A stretch of DNA of 63,837 nt from contig VGFS01000010.1 in assembly GCA_016868785.1 (NCBI GenBank), positions 1 through 63,837 on the forward strand, read 5' to 3'. Of this stretch, positions 52,737-61,941 are shown piece by piece. The notes beneath the pieces were generated by a model. The model saw only the letters and a list, made by a program, of their open reading frames with translations. It ran no database searches and was not told the DNA's origin. The stretch's first letter is position 1. Each line of letters begins with the position of its first letter. This stretch comes from Bacteroidota bacterium (GTDB lineage Bacteria > Bacteroidota > Bacteroidia > NS11-12g > UBA955). The translations under genes were made by a program, and so were the position numbers.

Positions 52737-53300
52737 ATGTCTATTTATCAGGGCCATTTCCTCAAGCAAACCGCCACAAAATTGGTTGCGGCATTGCTTA
52801 TGGTCTTGATACCGGGACTCACCTTTATGCATGTTCTGGCGCACAAACGTCAACGCAAGGAAGTGAAACGCTACCTAGAAAGAACCGTGGGTATGGAGGT
52901 GTCGGAAGACCTGTTTTTGCCCAATACGGCGGAATATGCTCATTTGAAAAAGGGCAGTGAAATCATGCTGGGTGAGAACAAGTACGACGTGCTGCAGGTG
53001 GTGGTTGTACGGGGCGGATATCGCGTAAAAGCGTTCAATGACAAAATCGAAAAAGCCCTAGAAAATCAAATCGCCCAGCAAACCGAGCGCGGTCATGGTG
53101 GCAGCAGTCATGCCAAGCCGCTTTGGTTCGATAAATTGCACTGGGGCCTTTGGGATAAAGAGACAAGTGTTCCACTTCCATTGGATAAGGAGCAAGAATT
53201 TTTAAAGTATGTGGGCCGCGATGTACTGTGCGGATTCAGGGAGGTGAGCGTTCCGCCTCCGCAAGGATGTGAGTACCAACAAAGGGAATTTTATTCCTAA
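52737..53300 (+). CDS. uncharacterised membrane-anchored protein beside a TonB receptor
   Basis: I do not recognise this protein of 187 residues. One transmembrane helix (about residues 15-33, LVAALLMVLIPGLTFMHVL) is followed by a basic stretch HKRQRKEVKRYLER. An extracytoplasmic domain of about 145 residues then carries a His-rich element RGHGGSSHAK near residue 120 and a C-terminal PPPQGCEYQQ with a single late Cys. A helix plus basic flank at the start suggests inner-membrane anchoring, although orientation cannot be proved. A TonB-dependent receptor gene starts 78 bases downstream on the same strand, so the pair may act together in heme or metal uptake (inference). Confidence 0.6.
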   Translation: MSIYQGHFLKQTATKLVAALLMVLIPGLTFMHVLAHKRQRKEVKRYLERTVGMEVSEDLFLPNTAEYAHLKKGSEIMLGENKYDVLQVVVVRGGYRVKAFNDKIEKALENQIAQQTERGHGGSSHAKPLWFDKLHWGLWDKETSVPLPLDKEQEFLKYVGRDVLCGFREVSVPPPQGCEYQQREFYS

Positions 53301-53378
53301 AACACAAATGCAGCTTCTTTGCACGGCGAAGGGGTGATCATTTGGTGTGTTTTCTATTGTGAATTCATCCAAAAAATT

Positions 53379-55625
53379 ATGAAAAAAACGATGATTATTA
53401 GCGCTTTGCTGTGCCTGATGGGTATGGCGAACGCACAAGTGGATACAAAGAAATCAACTGACACCAGTGAAGTGGAATCGTTTGAAGAGGTATTGGTCTC
53501 CTCACAGCGATTTGAACAACAGAGAAAAGAAACACCTAGACAAATTGAAGTTGTCGGTGCCAAGCGTTTGTTGGAATTACAACCGGCCACCTTGGGTGAT
53601 GCGTTAATCAATACGGGTCAGGTGTTTGTACAAAAGAGTCAAATGGGCGGTAGTTCGCCCGTTTTGCGTGGGTTTGAAGCCTCGCGGGTGCTGATGGTGG
53701 TCGATGGGGTTCGCATGAACAATGCCACCTATCGTGCGGGCCATTTGCAGGACATCATCACCGTAGATCCGTTCATGCTCGATCGCATGGAGGTGAACTT
53801 TGGTTCAGGCTCTACTTTGTATGGTTCCGATGCCATGGGCGGTGTGTTGTACTTCAAAACCAAGGAGGCAACTTTGGGCAAATTTGCGGTTAAACCTACG
53901 GCTACTGTGCGATATCAATCGGCCAGCCAATCCATCATTGGTAACCTGGGATTGAAGATGCAAACCGAAAAGGTGGGACTGATTTTGTCGGCCACCCGGA
54001 GTCAATTCGGCGATTTACGCAGTGGTAGCAGGAATTATTCGGACTGGGATACGTTTGGATATTTAACTAAATATGTGACCCGCATCAATGGTCGCGATAC
54101 CGTTTTGAAGAACAATGATCCGCAGTTACAGAAAGGAACGGGCTACGATCAGACCGATTTGTTCGCCAAAGTTTTTGCCAAAACGGGAAAGGTTGAACAC
54201 ACCTTGAATGTGCAGCGTTCTATGGCCGGACTTATTCCGCGGTATGACCGTATGTCGGAGTTTAACAACGGCAAGCCCGTTTACGGTCGGTGGGATTATG
54301 CCCCACAGAATCGTAGTTTTTTGTTGTACACGGCCAAATTGGGCTCTGCGGATCACAGCACGCGATTGACGTTGGCTCAGCAAGGGACAGAGGTTGCCAG
54401 GGTAACCCGAAATTTTGGAAGTTCTACCGAGCGGACGCAGCGCGACGAGGTTACGATGCGCACGTTGAATTTGGATCGCCACGACAAGATCAGCGAGTCG
54501 TTCACTTTGAATTCTGGGGTAGAGATGGTTTGGAATGCGGTGAATTCGGTGGGAATCAATAAAAATATTTCTACTTTGGCAGAAACTGCAACCAAGGCCA
54601 GGTATAGTGATTCGGGTGCAACCACTCAGATGCATTCTGTATTTGCTCAGGGGATTTATCGTGTAGCAAAAACGGGCACAGTGATTCAGGGGGGCTTCAG
54701 GGTTTCCAAGTATTCGTTGGAGGCTTTGTTTTCTCAGGCGAACCCTTGGAAGTTGCCTTACAGTTCCATTTCATTTGCTTCAACAACGCCCAGTTATGAT
54801 TTGGGGTTGACGCAGCAGTTAGAGAAGGGATTGTTGTTAAAGGCGAGTGTGAATCAGGCTTACCGCAATCCAAACATAGACGATATGACCAAGGTGTTTG
54901 ACAGCAAGCCGGGAGCCAAGTTGTTGGTACCGAGTCCGACGTTGAAAGCCGAGCAGAGCACCACCTGCGATTTGGGGTTTTTGTGGCGGAAGGACAGGGC
55001 GTTTGCTTTGGAGGCGGGGATGTTTAGCAGTGTGGTGAAGAATTTACTGTTAGACCAACCGGGCAGTTTGAACGGTGCTGATTCGATGATGTACGATGGC
55101 AGGATGACAAGGATTTATCAGTTGCAGAATGTGGCGGTTGGACAGATCACGGGGTTGTATTTGAATGCGAAGGTGAGGGTGATGCGTGATTTGTGGTTCA
55201 GCGGATCGGTTACACAGACTAAGGGGATATATCAGGTGGATGAGGCGGCTGCTTCGCAGCCGCTGGATCATATTCCGCCGGTATATGGACAGGCCTCTTT
55301 GCGTTGGAACGGCGCGGGTTGGTTTGCTGAAGCGCAGTGTTTGTTCAACGGGATGAAGAAGGCCAAGGATTACTCGAGTTCTGGGGAAGACAATCAGGAC
55401 AAGCAACCGATTGGATTGGCTGATATCAATGGTGATGGAAAGGCAGACGGGTTCAATCCGGCTTGGCAATGTTGGAACCTTCGCGGGGGGTATCAGCACA
55501 AGTCGGGTTTGAGCGCTACGTTGGCTGTGGAGAATTTGTTGGATTTGCATTACCGGTATTTTGCCAGTGGGATGAGTGCAGCTGGGAGGTCGGTGAATGT
55601 GAGTTTGGCGTACACTTTTTGGTGA
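53379..55625 (+). CDS. TonB-dependent outer-membrane receptor, heme/iron type
   Basis: This 748-residue receptor has a signal peptide (MKKTMIISALLCLMGMANAQ) and a TonB-box-like SFEEVLVSSQRFEQ. A plug domain covers about residues 35-160, with SSPVLRGFEASRVLMVVDGVRMNNATYRAGH and a GSGSTLYGSDAMGGVLYF end. A 22-strand barrel follows and ends VSLAYTFW with a terminal aromatic residue. The plug signature resembles hemoglobin/heme and transferrin receptors, but related plugs bind other ligands. No carboxypeptidase-like domain precedes the plug, so it is not a SusC type. The upstream 187-residue protein gene is likely in the same transcript. The frame is open another 20 codons upstream. Confidence 0.9.
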   Translation: MKKTMIISALLCLMGMANAQVDTKKSTDTSEVESFEEVLVSSQRFEQQRKETPRQIEVVGAKRLLELQPATLGDALINTGQVFVQKSQMGGSSPVLRGFEASRVLMVVDGVRMNNATYRAGHLQDIITVDPFMLDRMEVNFGSGSTLYGSDAMGGVLYFKTKEATLGKFAVKPTATVRYQSASQSIIGNLGLKMQTEKVGLILSATRSQFGDLRSGSRNYSDWDTFGYLTKYVTRINGRDTVLKNNDPQLQKGTGYDQTDLFAKVFAKTGKVEHTLNVQRSMAGLIPRYDRMSEFNNGKPVYGRWDYAPQNRSFLLYTAKLGSADHSTRLTLAQQGTEVARVTRNFGSSTERTQRDEVTMRTLNLDRHDKISESFTLNSGVEMVWNAVNSVGINKNISTLAETATKARYSDSGATTQMHSVFAQGIYRVAKTGTVIQGGFRVSKYSLEALFSQANPWKLPYSSISFASTTPSYDLGLTQQLEKGLLLKASVNQAYRNPNIDDMTKVFDSKPGAKLLVPSPTLKAEQSTTCDLGFLWRKDRAFALEAGMFSSVVKNLLLDQPGSLNGADSMMYDGRMTRIYQLQNVAVGQITGLYLNAKVRVMRDLWFSGSVTQTKGIYQVDEAAASQPLDHIPPVYGQASLRWNGAGWFAEAQCLFNGMKKAKDYSSSGEDNQDKQPIGLADINGDGKADGFNPAWQCWNLRGGYQHKSGLSATLAVENLLDLHYRYFASGMSAAGRSVNVSLAYTFW

Positions 55626-55635
55626 TGGGTTGATT

Positions 55636-55667
55636 GGGTTCGGCGTGCCCGAAGGGCCGCCGAACCC
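55636..55667 (+). repeat. GC-rich inverted repeat preceding the terminator
   Basis: The 10-bp arms GGGTTCGGCG and CGCCGAACCC enclose a further GCCC-GAA-GGGC stem, giving a long nearly perfect hairpin without a T-run. It begins 11 bases after the TonB receptor stop and is followed 4 bases later by a second hairpin. Confidence 0.7.
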
Positions 55668-55671
55668 TCAG

Positions 55672-55704
55672 GCGCCGGGGAGCGGGAGCTCCCCGGCGCT
55701 TTTG
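55672..55704 (+). terminator. intrinsic terminator of the TonB receptor gene
   Basis: A 12-bp perfect stem GCGCCGGGGAGC/GCTCCCCGGCGC with a GGGA loop is followed by TTTTG. It forms a tandem pair with the hairpin at 55636-55667. Confidence 0.85.
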
Positions 55705-55743
55705 TTTTATGGGGTTGTCTGAGGACCATCACGGATACTTTCG

Positions 55744-55751
55744 TATCTTTG
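55744..55751 (+). promoter_or_regulatory. -7 element TATCTTTG of the YebC-family gene
   Basis: This is an exact TAnnTTTG match ending 8 bases before the ATG at 55760. It separates this gene from the upstream TonB receptor transcript. Confidence 0.55.
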
Positions 55752-55759
55752 CAGCCACT

Positions 55760-56479
55760 ATGGGAAGGATTTTTGAAAAACGCAAACATACCATGTTTGC
55801 TCGCTTCGACCGTATGGCCAAGCAGTTTACCCGCATCGGAAAAGAAATAGCCATCGCAGTAAAGCAAGGTGGACCTATGCCGGAAAACAATCCCAAACTG
55901 CGTACAGTTATCCAAAACGCCAAGGCCGTGAACATGCCCAAAGACCGCGTGGATGCCGCAATTAAAAGAGCGAGTTCAAAAGGCGATTCTGCCGACTATG
56001 AAGAAGTTCGTTTCGAAGGGTATGCCCCTTATGGTGTGGCTGTTTTGGTAGAAACCGCTACCGATAACAATACCCGTACCGTTGCCAACGTGCGTATGCA
56101 TTTCAACAAAGGGGGTGGGGCCATGGGCAAGACAGGCTCATTGGATTTCATCTTTACCCGAAAAGGCGTATTGAAAATTGAAAAAGCCAAGTTGGGCGGT
56201 CGGGATTTGGATGAGTTTGAGTTTGAACTGATCGATTTTGGTCTCGATGAAGTGGCCATTGATGAGGATATGGTGTATGTATATTGTGATTTTACATCGT
56301 TCGGACAGATGCAAAAAGGCCTAGAAGACATGGGTGTAGAAGTGAATACTGCCGAGTTGCAATACATTCCCAATACTTGGGTAGATCTCACTGAGGAGCA
56401 GGCGAAAGAAGTCTTGGATTTGGTGGATCGATTGGAGGGAGACGATGACGTTCAAAACGTTTATCACAATTTGCGATAA
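55760..56479 (+). CDS. YebC/PmpR family regulator
   Basis: This 239-residue cytosolic protein of the YebC/PmpR (TACO1-like) family has been described as a transcriptional regulator and, in recent work on relatives, as a ribosome-associated factor helping with proline-rich stretches. Conserved segments are the N-terminal [55 protein letters not shown] and [16 protein letters not shown]. It is full length. The start ATG at 55760 follows the promoter box; the frame is open upstream through the preceding terminator, so that extension is not real. Confidence 0.92.
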   Translation: MGRIFEKRKHTMFARFDRMAKQFTRIGKEIAIAVKQGGPMPENNPKLRTVIQNAKAVNMPKDRVDAAIKRASSKGDSADYEEVRFEGYAPYGVAVLVETATDNNTRTVANVRMHFNKGGGAMGKTGSLDFIFTRKGVLKIEKAKLGGRDLDEFEFELIDFGLDEVAIDEDMVYVYCDFTSFGQMQKGLEDMGVEVNTAELQYIPNTWVDLTEEQAKEVLDLVDRLEGDDDVQNVYHNLR

Positions 56480-56525
56480 GGGAAGCTGGTGCGGGGCGCA
56501 CTGCAGTTAGTAAGACTGTACATAA

Positions 56526-56560
56526 CGCAAAAGAGGGCGGAATTTCCGCCCTCTTTTGCG
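56526..56560. terminator. bidirectional intrinsic terminator
   Basis: A 15-bp perfect stem CGCAAAAGAGGGCGG/CCGCCCTCTTTTGCG has an AATTT loop, between the convergent YebC-family and DUF1573 genes. A and T tracts within the stem make it usable from both sides. Confidence 0.85.
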
Positions 56561-56588
56561 TTGGTTATTGCGTTGGTTATCGCGTTGG
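56558..56588. repeat. 12-bp tandem repeat, 2.6 copies
   Basis: The units GCGTTGGTTATT, GCGTTGGTTATC and a partial GCGTTGG run from the terminator arm to two bases before the DUF1573 stop codon. It is a short direct repeat of unknown role, possibly slippage-derived. Confidence 0.75.
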
Positions 56589-56590
56589 AA

Positions 56591-57763
56591 TTATTTCGGA
56601 CAGGTTTGGCACTCAATTACCTTGGCATCGAAAACTGCCTTTAATGGAATGTTGCGCTCAGGTTGTGTGGGGTCGTTGCTCACAATCCAAATGGAGTAGT
56701 TGGCATTCCCCTTTTTTAATACGGTTTCAAAAAACACTTTCACCGTAACCGATTTTCCGGCAGGAATTACCAGTTTGGCCTGTGGGTACTTGGGCGATTT
56801 CTCAGTGGGGTATTTCAGTGAAATACAGCCGCAATCACCCGCGATTTCATGAATTACGAGTTCGGATTGGCCTGGATTCGACAAAGTGATTTCTGTGGCT
56901 AGAATGTCGCCGGCCACTTGCTTGCCAAAATTGATTTCTGGTTTGTCGGTGGTTAGTTTTGGTTGTTTTGCCAATTGCTTGGCGTTGAGTTTTGGGAAAA
57001 ACTGCTTGCGGTTGTAATTGACGTACATCGCATTGTACAAAGCCGCAGGGTTGTCGGTGATGAAGGGCAATTCAATGGTTGAAAAGCCGTAGTGCTTGAT
57101 TTTGGTGCCATCAATGATGACCGAAAATTTGCCGCTTTCATAGGGTTCCAGTGTGCTAGGGAACGCGGTTATGGTAAGGAAGTCTGGAATGCTGCCTGGT
57201 TCGATGGGATTGAAATTAGCCGTGTAAGGCGTTTCATTGGTTATACGTATGGTTTGAGAATCTCGATGATTGTCGTACAGGGGGTTGAACGTAATGGAAG
57301 GGGCGCTGTATCGGATTTGACCTAAATCGGGGATGGGTGCTGCATTCGGGTCGATCTCTTCCTTGAGTACTTCTCCTTCAATATCCAGATGAACGATGGG
57401 CGCATTGATGGCGTTGGAGTATACCGTGATGGATTTTTTAAATTCTCCGATGCGGTTGGTGGTTTCATATCTTGCTTCAATAAATCCTTTGCCACCTGGC
57501 AGGATGGAGTCACGGGTCCAGTCTGGGGTAGTGCAACCACAAGAGGTATGTACTTGCTGGATAAATAGGGTTTGGTTTCCCATATTTGTGAAGGGGTAGC
57601 GGTGGGAAGCAAATTTGATGGATTCGGAGACTTTGCCAAAATTGTGAATGCTGTGATCGAAAATGATTTCAGGTCCTTTGGTGGGTTGCTTCGTATTTTG
57701 CGCGAAAACGGGGCGGTTGGTTATAGATAGGAGTGTAAAGCTGAGGACTGTCAGGATTCTCAT
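56591..57763 (-). CDS. exported DUF1573 protein with two ASH-like domains
   Basis: This 390-residue exported protein of unknown function has a signal peptide (MRILTVLSFTLLSITNRPVFAQ). Two DUF1573-type beta-sandwich domains are visible. The first, about residues 32-130, begins FDHSIHNFGKVSES and carries TSCGCTTPDW. The second, about 275-385, begins INFGKQVAGDI and carries GDCGCISLKYP. The CGC motifs are typical of the domain and may form a disulfide or bind a ligand. A middle domain of similar fold without Cys lies between. The ATG at 57763 gives a proper signal peptide; an in-frame start at 57805 would lie upstream of the promoter box. It is divergent from the ribosomal operon. Confidence 0.8.
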   Translation of the reverse strand: MRILTVLSFTLLSITNRPVFAQNTKQPTKGPEIIFDHSIHNFGKVSESIKFASHRYPFTNMGNQTLFIQQVHTSCGCTTPDWTRDSILPGGKGFIEARYETTNRIGEFKKSITVYSNAINAPIVHLDIEGEVLKEEIDPNAAPIPDLGQIRYSAPSITFNPLYDNHRDSQTIRITNETPYTANFNPIEPGSIPDFLTITAFPSTLEPYESGKFSVIIDGTKIKHYGFSTIELPFITDNPAALYNAMYVNYNRKQFFPKLNAKQLAKQPKLTTDKPEINFGKQVAGDILATEITLSNPGQSELVIHEIAGDCGCISLKYPTEKSPKYPQAKLVIPAGKSVTVKVFFETVLKKGNANYSIWIVSNDPTQPERNIPLKAVFDAKVIECQTCPK

Positions 57764-57790
57764 GGTGCGAATTTTCTGGGTGGGAAGTAT

Positions 57791-57798
57791 CAAAAGTA
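57791..57798 (-). promoter_or_regulatory. -7 element TACTTTTG of the DUF1573 gene
   Basis: This is an exact TAnnTTTG match on the minus strand, 27 bases upstream of the ATG at 57763. Confidence 0.45.
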
Positions 57799-57950
57799 GT
57801 ACCAAAGTTGAAGACGGAGAAAAAAAGATGAAAGTTGCTTGAAGGGTGGCGATTACAGCGTTTTTGGGAAGTGGCGATGGAATTTAACGCCGAATTGGTG
57901 AGATAATTGGGAATCTTTTGAAAACACGGCCATATTTTTTTCGTACAGTA

Positions 57951-57981
57951 TTGATATTGACAAATGAAAAGCGTAATTTTG
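57951..57981 (+). promoter_or_regulatory. promoter of the str-S10 ribosomal operon
   Basis: TTG (57951-57953) and TAATTTTG (57974-57981) are spaced by 20 bases, the full -33/-7 pattern, ending 20 bases before the rpsL ATG. The preceding about 130 bases are A/T-rich and hold no other feature I can support. Confidence 0.72.
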
Positions 57982-58001
57982 CCGTCCTTTTTGGGAAAAA
58001 T

Positions 58002-58382
58002 ATGCCAACTATACAACAGCTAATTAGAAAGGGAAGACAGGAAACTGTTTGGAAGAGTAAGTCTCCAGCACTCGATTCTTGTCCACAGCGCAGAGGTGTT
58101 TGTACCCGCGTATACACAACCACGCCAAAGAAGCCAAACTCCGCGCTTCGTAAGGTGGCCCGTGTACGTTTGTCGAACGGAAAAGAAGTGAACGCCTACA
58201 TTCCGGGTGAAGGCCACAACTTGCAAGAACACAGTATCGTATTGGTACGTGGCGGCAGGGTGAAAGATTTGCCAGGGGTACGTTATCACATTGTACGTGG
58301 TGCATTGGACACTGCGGGCGTGGAGGGACGTAACCAACGCAGAAGTAAGTACGGTACGAAGAAACCAAAGGCTAAGAAATAA
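58002..58382 (+). CDS. rpsL: 30S ribosomal protein S12
   Basis: This 126-residue small-subunit protein sits at the decoding centre. It has [12 protein letters not shown] at the start, [17 protein letters not shown] and [13 protein letters not shown], the two loops where streptomycin-resistance substitutions occur. Both loops carry the usual Lys residues. The start at 58002 follows the promoter; the frame is open upstream without homology. It is the first gene of the ribosomal operon, followed by rpsG after 16 bases. Confidence 0.98.
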   Translation: MPTIQQLIRKGRQETVWKSKSPALDSCPQRRGVCTRVYTTTPKKPNSALRKVARVRLSNGKEVNAYIPGEGHNLQEHSIVLVRGGRVKDLPGVRYHIVRGALDTAGVEGRNQRRSKYGTKKPKAKK

Positions 58383-58398
58383 TTAAGAGTAAAAAGTC

Positions 58399-58869
58399 AT
58401 GAGAAAATCGCGCGCTAAAAAACGCATATTGTTGCCAGATCCCAAGTTCAACGACACCGTTGTAACTCGCTTTGTAAACGGGATGATGTATGATGGCAAA
58501 AAATCTTTGGCATTCAACATTTTTTATTCTGCTTTGGATATTGTTGAGGCTAAGGTTACAGAGGAGCCAGGTATCGAAACTTTCCGCAAGGCGTTGAACA
58601 ACGTAATGCCAACGGTAGAGGTAAAGGCACGTCGTGTAGGTGGATCTACCTTCCAAATTCCAACTGAAGTTCAGCCCCGCCGTCGTATGGCTGTGGGTAT
58701 GAAGTGGATGATTGGTTACGCCCGCAAGCGCAACGAGAAATCAATGGCTGAGAAGTTGGCTGGTGAGATTTTGGCTGCAGCACGTAACGAAGGTTCTGCT
58801 GTGAAGAAAAAAGAGGATACACACAAAATGGCTGAGGCCAACAAGGCGTTCGCGCACTTTAGAGTTTAA
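58399..58869 (+). CDS. rpsG: 30S ribosomal protein S7
   Basis: This 156-residue protein nucleates assembly of the 30S head by binding the 3' major domain of 16S rRNA. The start MRKSRAKKR, the central [19 protein letters not shown] and the C-terminal [19 protein letters not shown] are typical. Length is normal. It lies between rpsL and fusA in the usual str order. Confidence 0.98.
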   Translation: MRKSRAKKRILLPDPKFNDTVVTRFVNGMMYDGKKSLAFNIFYSALDIVEAKVTEEPGIETFRKALNNVMPTVEVKARRVGGSTFQIPTEVQPRRRMAVGMKWMIGYARKRNEKSMAEKLAGEILAAARNEGSAVKKKEDTHKMAEANKAFAHFRV

Positions 58870-58887
58870 TTATAGAGAAATAGAAGC

Positions 58888-60990
58888 ATGTCACGCGATT
58901 TATCGTTAACAAGAAATATTGGTATTGCTGCGCACATTGATGCCGGTAAGACTACAACCACAGAGCGCATTTTGTTCTACGCCGGTGTAAACCACAAAAT
59001 TGGTGAGGTACACGATGGTGCGGCCACCATGGACTGGATGGCTCAGGAGCAAGAGCGTGGAATTACCATTACTTCAGCAGCTACCACTGTATTCTGGAAG
59101 TATTTGGATAAGAACTACCACATCAACATCATTGATACCCCAGGTCACGTAGACTTTACGGTTGAGGTAAACCGTTCTTTGCGTGTATTGGATGGTTTGG
59201 TGTTCTTGTTCAGTTCTGTGGATGGTGTTGAGCCTCAGTCAGAAACTAACTGGCGTTTGGCTAACAACTACAATGTGGCTCGTATTGGTTTCGTAAACAA
59301 AATGGACCGCTCGGGTGCTGATTTCTTGAATGTTGTAAATCAAGTGAAAACCATGTTGGGTAGCAATGCAATTCCTTTGCAGTTGCCCATCGGTGCTGAA
59401 GATAATTTCAAAGGGGTTGTTGATTTGATCAACTTCCGCGGAATGGTTTGGAATGAGAAAGACCAGGGAATGACCTACGAAACGGTAGAAATCCCTGCAG
59501 ATATGGTAGAAGAAGCGACCATGTGGAGAGAGAAGTTGTTGGAAGCTGTGTCTGAATACGACGATACCTTGATGGAGAAGTTCTTCGAAGATCCAACTTC
59601 AATCACAGAAAGAGAAATTTTGAACGCTTTGCGTCCAGCCGTTATCGACATGAAAATTGTTCCGATGATGTGTGGATCTGCGTTTAAGAACAAAGGGGTA
59701 CAAACCATGTTGGACATGGTGATGGAATTGATGCCATCTCCTTTGGATAAGGGTGGTGCAAAAGGTACTGACCCTGATACGGAGAAAGAAATCATCCGTA
59801 AGCCTGATTACAATGAGCCTTTCGCCGCTTTGGCGTTCAAGATTGCTACCGATCCATATGTAGGTCGTTTGTGTTTCTTGCGTGCTTACTCAGGCAAATT
59901 GGATGCGGGATCGTATGTATTGAACATGCGTACAGGCAACAAAGAGCGTATCTCTCGTATCTTCCAGATGCACGCGAACAAGCAGAATCCAATCGAATAT
60001 TTGGGTGCTGGTGATATCGGAGCTGCAGTGGGATTTAAAGATATCAAAACTGGAGATACCTTGTGTTCTGAAGGTCACCCTATCGTGTTGGAGTCAATGG
60101 TATTCCCTGAGCCAGTAATTGGTTTGGCGATTGAGCCTAAGACTCAAGCCGATTCAGATAAGTTGGGTAATGCTTTGGCGAAATTGGCTGAAGAAGATCC
60201 TACTTTCCGTGTAAATACGGATTCTGATACGGGTCAAACCATCATCAGTGGTATGGGTGAGTTGCACTTGGAAATCATCGTGGATCGTTTGAAGCGTGAA
60301 TTCAAAGTTGAGTGTAACCAAGGTGCACCTCAAGTATCTTACAAAGAAGCAATTACAACTGAATATACACACCGTGAAACTTACAAAAAGCAAACCGGTG
60401 GTCGTGGTAAATTCGCGGATATCCAATTCACTTTGGGCCCAGCCGATGGGTCTTTCACAGGCGAAGGTTTGCAGTGGGTGAATGAAGTTGTGGGTGGTTC
60501 AATTCCCCGTGAATTCATTCCTTCAGTGGAAAAAGGTTTCAAGGCCGCTATGGCCAACGGTGTATTGGCAGGTTATGCCATCGACCGTATGAAGGTTCGT
60601 TTGTTCGACGGTAGTTTCCACCCTGTGGATTCAGATTCGTTGTCGTTCGAAGTTGCAGCACGCAGCGGTTTCCGTGAAGCGGCTCGTCGTTGTAACCCAG
60701 TATTGTTGGAGCCTATCATGAAGTTGGAAGTAGTTACTCCTCACGAAAACAGTGGTGATGTAATGGGTGACTTGAACCGTCGTCGTGGCCAATTGGAAGG
60801 TATCGACGAGCGTGCAGGTTCTCAAATTGTGAAAGCAAAAGTGCCATTGAGTGAAATGTTTGGATACGTTACTACGTTGAGAACGATCACTTCTGGCCGT
60901 GCGACGTCTTCAATGGAATTCAGTCACTATGCTGAAACTCCAAGAAACATCGCAGATGAAGTATTGAAAAAAGCTAACGCTGCTAGTTAA
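58888..60990 (+). CDS. fusA: elongation factor G
   Basis: This 700-residue translational GTPase drives translocation. G1 is AHIDAGKT at residues 15-22, G3 is DTPGH near 80, and G4 is NKMD near 135. Domains II-V follow, including the [10 protein letters not shown] and [20 protein letters not shown] segments. It is the canonical copy, located in the str operon. No tuf gene follows; rpsJ begins 11 bases downstream. Confidence 0.98.
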   Translation: MSRDLSLTRNIGIAAHIDAGKTTTTERILFYAGVNHKIGEVHDGAATMDWMAQEQERGITITSAATTVFWKYLDKNYHINIIDTPGHVDFTVEVNRSLRVLDGLVFLFSSVDGVEPQSETNWRLANNYNVARIGFVNKMDRSGADFLNVVNQVKTMLGSNAIPLQLPIGAEDNFKGVVDLINFRGMVWNEKDQGMTYETVEIPADMVEEATMWREKLLEAVSEYDDTLMEKFFEDPTSITEREILNALRPAVIDMKIVPMMCGSAFKNKGVQTMLDMVMELMPSPLDKGGAKGTDPDTEKEIIRKPDYNEPFAALAFKIATDPYVGRLCFLRAYSGKLDAGSYVLNMRTGNKERISRIFQMHANKQNPIEYLGAGDIGAAVGFKDIKTGDTLCSEGHPIVLESMVFPEPVIGLAIEPKTQADSDKLGNALAKLAEEDPTFRVNTDSDTGQTIISGMGELHLEIIVDRLKREFKVECNQGAPQVSYKEAITTEYTHRETYKKQTGGRGKFADIQFTLGPADGSFTGEGLQWVNEVVGGSIPREFIPSVEKGFKAAMANGVLAGYAIDRMKVRLFDGSFHPVDSDSLSFEVAARSGFREAARRCNPVLLEPIMKLEVVTPHENSGDVMGDLNRRRGQLEGIDERAGSQIVKAKVPLSEMFGYVTTLRTITSGRATSSMEFSHYAETPRNIADEVLKKANAAS

Positions 60991-61001
60991 TAAATTTCAA
61001 A

Positions 61002-61310
61002 ATGGTAAATCAAAAAATCAGAATCAAGCTCAAGTCTTTCGACCACAACCTTATCGACAAATCTGCCGAGAAGATTGTGAAGGCCGTAAAGACCACTGGG
61101 GTCGTGGTGAGTGGGCCAGTGCCGCTTCCAACACGTAAGAGAATCTTTACTGTGTTGCGTTCACCTCACGTTAACAAAAAAGCTAGGGAGCAGTTCCAAT
61201 TCTGCACATACCAACGCTTGATCGACATTTTCAATGGATCTACAAAGACTGTTGATGCGTTGATGAAGATTGAGTTGCCCAGTGGTGTTGAAGTAGAAAT
61301 CAAATTGTAA
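61002..61310 (+). CDS. rpsJ: 30S ribosomal protein S10
   Basis: This 102-residue protein of the 30S head also serves as NusE in antitermination. Motifs are [49 protein letters not shown] and the C-terminal [11 protein letters not shown]. It begins the S10 gene order directly after fusA. Confidence 0.98.
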   Translation: MVNQKIRIKLKSFDHNLIDKSAEKIVKAVKTTGVVVSGPVPLPTRKRIFTVLRSPHVNKKAREQFQFCTYQRLIDIFNGSTKTVDALMKIELPSGVEVEIKL

Positions 61311-61321
61311 GGATAGCAGTC

Positions 61322-61939
61322 ATGAACGGAATAATCGGAAAAAAGTTGGGTATGACCAGCATTTTCAACGAGGATGGTAAGCGTTTGGCTTGCACCGTGG
61401 TTGAAGCAGGTCCTTGTGTTGTAACACAGGTAAAGACCCAAGATACGGATGGTTACCAAGCGGTTCAATTGGCTTGGGGAGATAAGAAAGACAAACACAC
61501 TTCTTCTGCCATGAAAGGTCACTTTGCGAAGTCTAAAATCACACCTAAGCGTGTTGTGATGGAGTTCCGCGATGTAGATGCTTTGCCTGAATTGGGTTCA
61601 GTGGTGGATGTAAACTTGTTCGAAACTGGCGAATACGTGAGTGTAGTGGGCAAGTCTAAGGGTAAAGGTTTTCAGGGTGTTGTTAAACGTCATGGTTTTG
61701 CCGGTGTGGGTGAATCTACGCATGGTCAACACAACCGTTTGAGAGCGCCAGGTTCTATCGGTGCTTGTTCGTTCCCAGGACGTGTATTCAAAGGAATGCG
61801 CATGGCAGGACGTACGGGTGGAAACCGAGTGAAAATCCAAAACTTGGAAGTTTTGAAAATTGATGCAGACAGAAACCTGATCGTGATTAAAGGTGCGATC
61901 CCAGGTTACAATGGTTCAACCGTAATAATTGAGCGTTAA
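61322..61939 (+). CDS. rplC: 50S ribosomal protein L3
   Basis: This 205-residue early-assembly 23S rRNA-binding protein starts [15 protein letters not shown]. It carries [16 protein letters not shown] and [20 protein letters not shown], whose loop reaches toward the peptidyl transferase centre. It is complete, with the next gene 2 bases on. Confidence 0.98.
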   Translation: MNGIIGKKLGMTSIFNEDGKRLACTVVEAGPCVVTQVKTQDTDGYQAVQLAWGDKKDKHTSSAMKGHFAKSKITPKRVVMEFRDVDALPELGSVVDVNLFETGEYVSVVGKSKGKGFQGVVKRHGFAGVGESTHGQHNRLRAPGSIGACSFPGRVFKGMRMAGRTGGNRVKIQNLEVLKIDADRNLIVIKGAIPGYNGSTVIIER

Positions 61940-61941
61940 TC

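Noticed and set aside
60991-61001. Missing tuf gene between fusA and rpsJ
   Set aside because: The joined str-S10 arrangement without tuf here is common in Bacteroidota and is not a deletion peculiar to this genome.
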